NCBI GenBank assembly: GCA_902783205.1
Contig: CACZQE010000130.1
Span: 1-6,765, forward strand
Source: an uncultured Lachnospiraceae bacterium
GTDB taxonomy: Bacteria > Bacillota_A > Clostridia > Lachnospirales > Lachnospiraceae
DNA length: 6,765 bases
Reading direction: 5' to 3'
Shown here: positions 1 to 6,094 of the stretch, in pieces
Layout of the letters: each line of letters starts with the position of its first letter
Position numbering within the stretch: the first letter of the stretch is position 1
The notes under the pieces: generated by a model
The model's database searches: none
Seen by the model: the letters and a program-made list of their open reading frames with translations, nothing else
Told to the model about the DNA's origin: nothing
Made by a program: the position numbers and the translations under genes

Positions 1-1884
1 GAATACGAAGAGGCTGACGGCGAGTACGAAGACGACAGCGAAGAGACTGACGACGAGTACGAAGCCGATGACGAGTACGAAGACGACGAATATGAAGACG
101 GCGAGGAAGCCGATGATGAATATGAAGAGGAAGAGGACGCTGAAGAGGAAGAAGCTCCTGTAGAAAAGAAAAAGGGCGGATTCTTCGCTTTCTTCCGCAG
201 AAAAAAGACCATCAATCTTTATGGCGAGGACGAAGAAGGCGAATACGAGGACGAGGAATACGAAGACGAAGAGTATGAAACCGATGAGGAGTCCGGCGGT
301 GAATATGAAGAGGCCGGTGAAGAGCCTGTTCGGGGATATGAAGAGACCGGCGAAGAGTCCGGCAGTGAGTACGAAGAGGCCGGCGAAGAGTATGATGGTG
401 AGTACGAAGAGACCGGTGAAGAGTACGATGGTGAGTACGAAGAGTACGACGAAGAATACGACGGTGAATATGAAGAGGACGACGACGAGGCTGATGATGA
501 CCGCCTGACGGATGATGACATCATTTATCTGGACCGGCCCAAGAAGAAAGGTTCGGCAGCCAAGATTGCCGCGGCTGTCGCAGCGGTCTTAGTCCTGCTG
601 ATCGCAGCAATCTTCTTTATAAGAAGAAATCTGGGCGGCGGCGTGGAAGGAACCGTCTATGTGGATTCTGTTGCAGACCTGGTGGAAGGCAACATCGATA
701 CTCTGGGAATGAACAACCGCTACACCGGTATTGTAGAGACCCAGGAAACCTGGAATATCACCCTGGACGGTGAACTCTCTGTTGACAAGTGCTACGTCAA
801 AGTTGGCGACAAGGTCAAGAAGGGTGACAAACTGTTTAAGTATGATACCAATGAGCTTTCTTTAAATAAAGATAAGAAACAGCTGGAACTGGAACAGGCA
901 CAGAATGAGATAACCCAGCTTGAGAAAGACATCAAAACATATCAGTCTGATCTGAAGAATGCAAGCTCCAGCGAGAAGATCGAGCTTCAGACACAGATTC
1001 TTACCGCGCAGACAACGATCCGTAAAGATGAGTTTACGATCAAGTCGGCCAAGGAAGAAATCAAGAGGATTGAAAAGAATATTAAAGACGCGACCGTAAA
1101 GAGTAAGATGGACGGACTTGTAAGAAAGATCAACAAGTCCCTGGGAGAACCCAATTCCAGTGAGGAGACTGAGGAGGCTCCTGTATCTGACGAGACGGAT
1201 ACCGCTTATATGGTAATCGTCGCCATCGGCGATTACAGAGTTTCAGGCAAGATCAACGAGTCCAACGTAGCCTTCCTTGAGGTCGGGACTAAAGTGATCG
1301 TGAGATCCCGTGTGGATGATTCTACATGGAGAGGTGAGATTTCCGAGATCCGGACTGACGAGACGACAGATGACTCTGAAAAGCAGTCCGATTCGGAAAG
1401 TTATGTAGACGGTGACGGAGAGACGATCCAGACCGGATCTGTCAGCAGCTATCCCTTCTATATAGAACTGGAATCCGATGAAGGCCTCCTGATGGGCCAG
1501 CATGTGATCATTGAGGTGGACAACGGACAGGATGATCCCTCTCAGGGTGTATGGCTCAACAGTTCCTATGTACAGAAGGACGGCGGCAGATATTATGTGT
1601 GGGCTTCCAACCGCCGGCACCGTCTTGAAAAACGTGAGATCACAGTCGGAGAATACGACGAAGAGAACGAACGCTATCAGATCACAGGCGGTATCACAGG
1701 AGAAGATGAGATCGCTCCTGTAGCCAAAGGCCTGCGCGAAGGAATGAAAACAGAACTGAATTCAGATTACGACGATGACGCGTTTATTGAAGAGGAAACA
1801 TCTGATGGTGTAGATTATGACACCGGTGAAGCAGATTTCGAGGCAGAGGATTTCAGCGAGCCGGAAGATAACACGGCAGAATGA
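1..1884 (+). CDS. MacA/HlyD-like membrane-fusion (adaptor) protein with acidic repeat-rich N-terminal domain, 5' partial
   Basis: Seen: the frame is open from base 1 to the TGA at 1882-1884 (627 residues in the window), and the true start lies upstream. Window residues 1-53 are about 70% Asp/Glu with regular Tyr. Residues 56-69 form a basic-aromatic island, 99-164 hold six 11-residue repeats, and 189-207 (IAAAVAAVLVLLIAAIFFI) form one transmembrane helix preceded by KKK. Next come a first lipoyl-like half around 245-285 (VKVGDKVKKGDKLFKYD), a coiled-coil hairpin about 287-363, the second lipoyl half about 364-380, a beta-barrel about 398-500, a membrane-proximal domain about 518-587 and an acidic tail 588-627. 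Known: this order is that of MacA/HlyD-type adaptors, which link an inner-membrane ABC permease to the outside. Inferred: N-in topology, so the acidic region is cytoplasmic. A GTG at 643 could be taken as a start, but it would drop the membrane anchor and lacks a convincing ribosome binding site. First gene visible of a four-gene operon. Confidence 0.88.
   Translation, partial: EYEEADGEYEDDSEETDDEYEADDEYEDDEYEDGEEADDEYEEEEDAEEEEAPVEKKKGGFFAFFRRKKTINLYGEDEEGEYEDEEYEDEEYETDEESGGEYEEAGEEPVRGYEETGEESGSEYEEAGEEYDGEYEETGEEYDGEYEEYDEEYDGEYEEDDDEADDDRLTDDDIIYLDRPKKKGSAAKIAAAVAAVLVLLIAAIFFIRRNLGGGVEGTVYVDSVADLVEGNIDTLGMNNRYTGIVETQETWNITLDGELSVDKCYVKVGDKVKKGDKLFKYDTNELSLNKDKKQLELEQAQNEITQLEKDIKTYQSDLKNASSSEKIELQTQILTAQTTIRKDEFTIKSAKEEIKRIEKNIKDATVKSKMDGLVRKINKSLGEPNSSEETEEAPVSDETDTAYMVIVAIGDYRVSGKINESNVAFLEVGTKVIVRSRVDDSTWRGEISEIRTDETTDDSEKQSDSESYVDGDGETIQTGSVSSYPFYIELESDEGLLMGQHVIIEVDNGQDDPSQGVWLNSSYVQKDGGRYYVWASNRRHRLEKREITVGEYDEENERYQITGGITGEDEIAPVAKGLREGMKTELNSDYDDDAFIEEETSDGVDYDTGEADFEAEDFSEPEDNTAE
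295..492 (+). repeat. Six tandem 33-bp (11-codon) repeats in the acidic domain
   Basis: In frame, the units are GGEYEEAGEEP, VRGYEETGEES, GSEYEEAGEEY, DGEYEETGEEY, DGEYEEYDEEY and DGEYEEDDDEA, each exactly 33 bp (starts 295, 328, 361, 394, 427, 460). The core is EYEE-x-x-EE. Units 3 to 5 are the most alike at DNA level, which suggests recent slippage or unequal exchange there, while unit 2 has lost the EY start. About half of the 66 residues are Asp/Glu and ten are Tyr. The purine-rich coding strand makes the opposite strand look like Ser/Tyr-rich coding sequence, which is an artefact. Confidence 0.85.
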
Positions 1885-1889
1885 GGAGG
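1884..1889 (+). promoter_or_regulatory. Ribosome binding site AGGAGG of the ATPase gene
   Basis: AGGAGG begins on the last base of the upstream TGA stop codon and lies 12 nt before the ATG at 1902. It supports 1902 as the start rather than the ATG at 1881, because the site would lie inside the reading frame of the latter. Confidence 0.7.
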
Positions 1890-1901
1890 AGTCTAGGAAC
1901 T

Positions 1902-2597
1902 ATGCTTCTGGAGATGAAACACATTTATAAGGACTACTATCAGGAGTCCATTGTAGTACCGGCTCTTACAGACATCAATATGACAGTGGATGAGGGAGAG
2001 TATGTTGCGATTATGGGCCCCTCGGGTTCCGGGAAAACGACACTGATGAATCTGATCGGATGCCTGGACCGCCCGACCAAAGGCGAATATCTGCTGGAGG
2101 GGGAATCCATAATCAATTACAGTGAAAACAGACTGTCGGACGTTAGACTTCAGACAATCGGCTTTGTGTTTCAGAGCTTTAATCTTCTGTCAAAACAGTC
2201 GGCGCTGGATAATGTGGCATTGCCTCTGAGTTACGCAGGCGTTCCTGTCAAAGACCGAAGGAAGATCGCATTTCAGGCTTTAAAAAAGGTTGGTCTGGAG
2301 GACAGAGTACATTTCCGGCCCAACCAGCTGTCTGGAGGACAGCAGCAGAGAGTCGCGATCGCCAGAGCTCTGGTCAACTCCCCCAAGATCATTCTTGCGG
2401 ATGAGCCGACAGGCGCCCTGGACAGTAAGTCGGGTATCCAGGTCATGAAGCTGTTCAAGCAGCTGAACCGGGAAGGCACTACGGTTATTATGATCACTCA
2501 TGATGCCAACATCGCCTCGAACGCGAAGCGAATTCTGCACATATTTGACGGAAAAATTACCGAGGACGAAAGAAGGGAGGCGGATCCGATTGGCTAA
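1902..2597 (+). CDS. MacB/LolD-family ABC transporter ATP-binding protein
   Basis: A 231-residue nucleotide-binding subunit that would power the permease encoded at 4713-5978 by ATP hydrolysis on the cytoplasmic face. Seen: Walker A GPSGSGKT (residues 39-46), Q-loop Q91, signature LSGGQQQR (143-150), Walker B IILADE (163-168), D-loop ALD (172-174) and switch His200 (MITHD), so all catalytic elements are intact. Length and the GALDS stretch after Walker B fit the MacB/LolD/FtsE-like class (3.A.1.122-type exporters) in which ATPase and permease may be separate chains, unlike E. coli MacB where they are fused. Start: the ATG at 1902 follows AGGAGG and gives the usual MLLEMKHI opening. The in-frame ATG at 1881 overlaps the upstream stop and would add seven residues that look like translated ribosome binding site. 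The gene lies 17 nt after the first adaptor gene and overlaps the second by 8 nt, so it is probably translationally coupled. Substrate is unknown. Confidence 0.95.
   Translation: MLLEMKHIYKDYYQESIVVPALTDINMTVDEGEYVAIMGPSGSGKTTLMNLIGCLDRPTKGEYLLEGESIINYSENRLSDVRLQTIGFVFQSFNLLSKQSALDNVALPLSYAGVPVKDRRKIAFQALKKVGLEDRVHFRPNQLSGGQQQRVAIARALVNSPKIILADEPTGALDSKSGIQVMKLFKQLNREGTTVIMITHDANIASNAKRILHIFDGKITEDERREADPIG
2574..2580 (+). promoter_or_regulatory. Ribosome binding site AGGGAGG that fixes the TTG start of the second adaptor gene
   Basis: AGGGAGG sits inside the 3' end of the ATPase gene, 9 nt before the TTG at 2590. This near-ideal spacing, plus the Met-Ala-Lys-Lys opening and a membrane helix right after it, identifies the start. 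The in-frame ATG at 2500 has no such signal and lies well within the ATPase gene. Confidence 0.75.
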
Positions 2598-4698
2598 GAA
2601 AAGTAAAGCCGGCAAGATCGTAGTTCCGATCATCGCCCTGCTTCTGGTCATTGCGATCAGCATCGGAGCCTTCCTGTTCGCGAGAAGCCGGAATAAAGCC
2701 ACAGTAAATGTGTATCCTGTCAGCCTGTTAAATGAAGCGGAATTCTACAGTTACGAATCCCAGCTGTCAGGCGTGGTATCATCTGACCATATACAGGAGG
2801 TAAGGCTGAAGTCCGACGCGAAAGTAAAGAAAGTCTACGTTAAAAAAGGCGATAAGGTAAAAAAAGGCGAAAAACTTTTGAAATATGATGCTGAAGAAGA
2901 GGAACTTGATCTTCAGCTTCAGGAACTGCAGATCAAGGCAAAAGAACTGAATCTGGAGGTTCTGGAAAAGCAGCTGGAAGAGCTGAAAAAATACGGAAAG
3001 ATCAAGACCCAGGGAGGCTACAGCGGCACCATCCGCAACAGCAGAGACGAAGATGATACAGACGGAAGTCTGAAACGTTTCTACGGAGCCAGAAAAGCAT
3101 CTGCCTACTCTCTCTATAATTCTTTTGTGGGACTCTTAAGCCTTGATGTAAAGGCCGAAGAGAACACGGGTGAGCCGCAGGAAGCAACCACCCAGGCGGA
3201 AGGCAGTACGCAGCAGGAAGGCGGAGAAGAAGGCGGAGACCAGAAAGAGGACGGAGATGACCAGGCTGTCGGAGATAATGAAAAGGACAGCCAGGGCAAT
3301 TATACACTCCTTTCCGGGATCAGTGGCGAGGATGCCGGTTCTGACACATTTGGCCAGATTTACTGCTACTTCGAAATGGCAGAAGAAGGCAAGGTTACCG
3401 GCTCAGCCCTCAAAGCAGTCGACAACCTCCTGAATGATAAGGAGGCCGCTTATAAATACGTTGTCTTCCAGTGGGTGGACAAAAACGGCAATATCAAAGA
3501 TACCCAGATCATCACGGCAGGCATGAAGCCCAACGTGGATATCCAGGATGACCAGGAATACGGAATGGGCGATATCATCGGCACACTTGCCTACACACCT
3601 AACTCCGTGAAGATCTACAATAAAGACGGCACCGTTGCGGTGACAAGTTTAAAACAGGGAGAAAAAGCCGGATACGCGGCTTCTCTCAATGATGTCATGA
3701 TCGACAGCCAGTTTGTCAGATGGTCTGTTACCGGCAAGAAGGCAAATGCCACAAAGATGGATGGCAGCACCCTGAAGGTGGGAAGCGGGGAGACAGCTTC
3801 CAAGGTAACAGTTCACGCAGAGATGAACGGAGAGAAAGTATCCGAGGATGTGACCATTAAGAAAAAGAGCTCCGGTTCAGGTGGATCCGGCAGCAGCAGC
3901 TCGGATGACAGCGATACATCTTCCGATGATCAGGATATTTCCGATGAGCCTCTTACAGGTCAGGAACTCAGGGATGCCATCGATGATAAAGAGGCAGATA
4001 TAGCCCAGACCAAGACGGAGATCAAGGAAGCCAAGATTGCCTACAAAGAGGCAAAGATGAAGGTGGAAGATTCCATCGTAAGAGCCAAGATCAAAGGAAC
4101 TGTCGTTCTGGCATATAAGAAAAAGGACATGCCCAAAGACGGCTCTCCGGTTATTATCATCAAGGCGGCAGAAGGCATGTATGTAAAGACATATGTAAAC
4201 GAGATGGATCTCGATTCCGTAAAAGTCGGAGGAATTCTCACCTGTACCAGCTGGGAAACACAGCAGGAATATCAGGCAGAGATTACGGAGATATCCGATT
4301 ATCCGATTTCCGGATCTTCCGTCGAGGGAAGCGGCAATCCCAACAGTTCCCTCTATCCGGTGGTGGCATACATCAAGGATGCCGAAGGCCTGACAGCCGG
4401 CACGACACTGGATATCACATATGATTCGGTCTCCATGGGAACAGCCGATGAAAATGCCATATCCATTCCCAAGGCTTATGTCAGGGACGAAGGATCCAAA
4501 TCCTATGTATATGTCCGGGGAAAGAAAAAGAAACTTGAGAAGCGCTATGTGGAAACCGGCGCAGTCATGTACGGCCAGACCATTACCATCATTTCCGGTA
4601 TCACCGAGGATGATTATATAGCCTTCCCCTACGGCAAGGAAGTTAAGGAAGGTGCAAAAACAAAAGTTTCAGAAGACGTTAACGAGATTGTTTACTAG
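2590..4698 (+). CDS. Second MacA/HlyD-like adaptor, hairpin interrupted by a large insertion with an Ig-like domain
   Basis: A 702-residue anchored extracytoplasmic adaptor expected to work with the ATPase and permease on either side. Seen: basic N-terminus then a membrane helix (residues about 10-30), first lipoyl-like half about 68-100 (VKKVYVKKGDKVKKGEKLL), first coiled-coil helix about 101-135, second helix about 456-495, second lipoyl half about 496-525, beta-barrel about 530-612 and membrane-proximal domain about 620-695. Residues about 138-455 interrupt the hairpin: a low-complexity Glu/Gln/Gly stretch (190-235), an unassigned region about 238-335, a beta-rich segment about 338-425 resembling a bacterial Ig-like (BIG2-type) fold (FVRWSV, TLKVG, KVTVHAEMNGE), and a Ser/Gly/Asp linker (427-453). 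Typical MacA proteins have about 370-400 residues, so the insertion explains the excess length. Start: TTG with AGGGAGG 9 nt upstream. The frame overlaps the ATPase gene by 8 nt. Distantly similar to the first adaptor in the lipoyl and membrane-proximal parts. The adaptor class is secure; the Ig-like call is moderate. Confidence 0.9.
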   Translation: MAKKSKAGKIVVPIIALLLVIAISIGAFLFARSRNKATVNVYPVSLLNEAEFYSYESQLSGVVSSDHIQEVRLKSDAKVKKVYVKKGDKVKKGEKLLKYDAEEEELDLQLQELQIKAKELNLEVLEKQLEELKKYGKIKTQGGYSGTIRNSRDEDDTDGSLKRFYGARKASAYSLYNSFVGLLSLDVKAEENTGEPQEATTQAEGSTQQEGGEEGGDQKEDGDDQAVGDNEKDSQGNYTLLSGISGEDAGSDTFGQIYCYFEMAEEGKVTGSALKAVDNLLNDKEAAYKYVVFQWVDKNGNIKDTQIITAGMKPNVDIQDDQEYGMGDIIGTLAYTPNSVKIYNKDGTVAVTSLKQGEKAGYAASLNDVMIDSQFVRWSVTGKKANATKMDGSTLKVGSGETASKVTVHAEMNGEKVSEDVTIKKKSSGSGGSGSSSSDDSDTSSDDQDISDEPLTGQELRDAIDDKEADIAQTKTEIKEAKIAYKEAKMKVEDSIVRAKIKGTVVLAYKKKDMPKDGSPVIIIKAAEGMYVKTYVNEMDLDSVKVGGILTCTSWETQQEYQAEITEISDYPISGSSVEGSGNPNSSLYPVVAYIKDAEGLTAGTTLDITYDSVSMGTADENAISIPKAYVRDEGSKSYVYVRGKKKKLEKRYVETGAVMYGQTITIISGITEDDYIAFPYGKEVKEGAKTKVSEDVNEIVY

Positions 4699-4712
4699 AA
4701 AGGGGACAGAAA

Positions 4713-5978
4713 ATGTTTGAAAACATAAGATTATCTTTTCAAGGCGTCTGGTCCCATAAAATGCGGTCTTTCCTGACTATGCTGGGTATCATCATAGGTA
4801 TCGCGGCGATCATTGCTATTGTCTCGATCATTCAGGGAAGTAACGAGCAGATCAAGAAAAACCTGATCGGCTCGGGAACCAATACTGTAAACGTCCGTCT
4901 CACAGAGGAAGGCGATTATGAGCATGACATGGAAGGCGGCATCCCCAAGGGACTGCAGGTCTTTGATCAGAGCATGAGAGACCGGCTGGCTGCCATCAAT
5001 GATGTCGAAGATGTCAGTCTTTATGTAAGAAGGACCAATGTTGACTTTGTCTATAACAACGGTACTTCCTTACAGGGCGGAAACCTGATCGGGGCGGACA
5101 TCCACTATCTCAATGCCGGCGGCTATGTGATTACAGCCGGAAGAGGTTTTCTGGAATCCGATTATCAAAAGTTCAGAAAAGTTGCCATCCTCGATGAGAC
5201 AGCTGCAAAGAGTCTTTTCGGAAAAGATAATCCCATCGGCGCAACCATAGATATTAAGGGAGAACCCTTTACAGTCATCGCCAAGATGAAAGAGTCATCC
5301 CAGTTTGAGCCGGTGATCAACTCTGTGGAGGATTACTATGCCTATTCTCCTGATGAGAATGAAACCAGCGGCATGGTGCTGATCCCTGACACCTGCTGGC
5401 CTATGGTCTGCCAGTATGACGAACCGCAGAATGTAATACTGCGGGCAGCGTCTACAGATGCCATGGGAAGTGTCGGAAAAGAAGCGGCCCAGATTCTGAA
5501 TGATCAGATCAACACAGAGGGATCAGGGGCACTTAAATACCGTGTCAAGGATCTGTCCAAGAATGCTTCTGAGACAGATCAGCTCAGTAATACAACAAAC
5601 CGTATGATGATCTGGATTGCCTGCATATCCCTTCTTGTCGGCGGTATCGGCGTAATGAACATCATGCTGGTATCTGTTACTGAAAGAACAAGAGAGATCG
5701 GACTGAAGAAAGCCATCGGCGCAAGGAAAAACCGGATCATGATCCAGTTCCTTACTGAGGCTGCCGTTCTGACAAGTACAGGCGGTATCATGGGAACCAT
5801 TGCCGGTATTATTCTGGCTGAGGTGATTTCCAAGGTAATGAACATCCCGGTAGCCATCAGTATTCCGGCTATCATTATTGCCATTGCCTTCTCCACACTG
5901 ATCGGACTTGTATTCGGGTTCCTGCCCGCAGTGCAGGCAGCTAATCTGGATCCGATCGTTGCATTAAGACACGAATAA
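4713..5978 (+). CDS. MacB-like ABC transporter permease (FtsX family)
   Basis: A 421-residue membrane subunit. Seen: amphipathic N-terminus, TM1 about residues 20-42, a large extracytoplasmic domain about 43-296 (MacB periplasmic core type), then TM2 about 298-320, TM3 about 350-372 and TM4 about 381-406, ending in NLDPIVALRHE, a common tail of this family. The cytoplasmic loop ERTREIGLKKAIGA (324-337) is the conserved FtsX/MacB motif that contacts the ATPase. Known: MacB-type permeases work as dimers of four-helix subunits and transmit ATP-driven movement to the extracytoplasmic domain rather than passing substrate through the membrane. The ATPase is a separate gene here (1902-2597). Start: ATG preceded by AAAGGGGA (4699-4706) with 6 nt spacing; 14 nt after the second adaptor gene. 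Last gene of the operon, with a terminator 13 nt after the stop. Substrate cannot be inferred. Confidence 0.95.
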   Translation: MFENIRLSFQGVWSHKMRSFLTMLGIIIGIAAIIAIVSIIQGSNEQIKKNLIGSGTNTVNVRLTEEGDYEHDMEGGIPKGLQVFDQSMRDRLAAINDVEDVSLYVRRTNVDFVYNNGTSLQGGNLIGADIHYLNAGGYVITAGRGFLESDYQKFRKVAILDETAAKSLFGKDNPIGATIDIKGEPFTVIAKMKESSQFEPVINSVEDYYAYSPDENETSGMVLIPDTCWPMVCQYDEPQNVILRAASTDAMGSVGKEAAQILNDQINTEGSGALKYRVKDLSKNASETDQLSNTTNRMMIWIACISLLVGGIGVMNIMLVSVTERTREIGLKKAIGARKNRIMIQFLTEAAVLTSTGGIMGTIAGIILAEVISKVMNIPVAISIPAIIIAIAFSTLIGLVFGFLPAVQAANLDPIVALRHE

Positions 5979-5991
5979 AACTGAGAGTTTT

Positions 5992-6019
5992 AAAAGGCCT
6001 GCTGCGGCGGGCCTTTTTT
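5992..6019 (+). terminator. Intrinsic terminator of the transporter operon
   Basis: An 11-bp stem pairs 5992-6002 (AAAAGGCCTGC) with 6007-6017 (GCGGGCCTTTT), including one T-G wobble, around the loop TGCG (6003-6006). A run of six T spans 6014-6019. It lies 13 nt after the permease stop. Confidence 0.92.
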
Positions 6020-6024
6020 GCCCG

Positions 6025-6042
6025 GCCGGCTTGCCGGCTTTT
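6025..6042 (+). terminator. Second GC hairpin with T run, possible backup terminator
   Basis: GCCGG (6025-6029) pairs with CCGGC (6034-6038) around the loop CTTG and is followed by TTTT (6039-6042). The 5-bp stem is short but all G-C. It follows the main terminator by only a few bases, so it may act as a backup. Confidence 0.5.
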
Positions 6043-6052
6043 AAGGGATATG

Positions 6053-6080
6053 TTGAAGATAATAAGTATTTATAAGATAT
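6053..6080 (+). promoter_or_regulatory. Putative promoter region of glmM
   Basis: The AT-rich stretch between the terminators and glmM contains TATAAG (6071-6076, five of six matches to TATAAT) and an upstream TTGAAG (6053-6058). Their spacing is only 12 nt, so they do not form one good sigma-A pair. With a 17-nt spacer the -35 position before TATAAG would be a poor match. A promoter is expected here because the operon terminates just upstream, but the exact elements are uncertain. No riboswitch- or ribozyme-like leader fits in this short space. Confidence 0.35.
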
Positions 6081-6094
6081 AAGGAGAAAGAAGT

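Noticed and set aside
221..508. Forward Lys/Thr/Arg-rich reading frame
   Set aside because: A shifted frame of the same repeats; open only because the purine-rich repeats lack stops in that frame.
219..524. Reverse-strand Ser/Tyr-rich reading frame
   Set aside because: It is the complement of the GAA/GAG/TAC-rich repeats of the adaptor gene. Its low-complexity composition follows directly from that and it has no support as a gene.
643..1884. GTG at 643 as the start of a 413-residue adaptor
   Set aside because: The frame is open back to base 1 and encodes the transmembrane anchor at 565-621. Starting at 643 would give an adaptor with no anchor or signal peptide.
1881..1901. ATG at 1881 (ATGA overlap) as the ATPase start
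   Set aside because: The added residues are encoded by the ribosome binding site itself, and 1902 has the proper upstream signal.
3112..3168. Short hydrophobic stretch followed by VKAEEN in the second adaptor, resembling a signal peptide end
   Set aside because: The hydrophobic core (residues about 178-186, FVGLLSLDV) is too short and lies in the middle of a protein that already has an N-terminal anchor.
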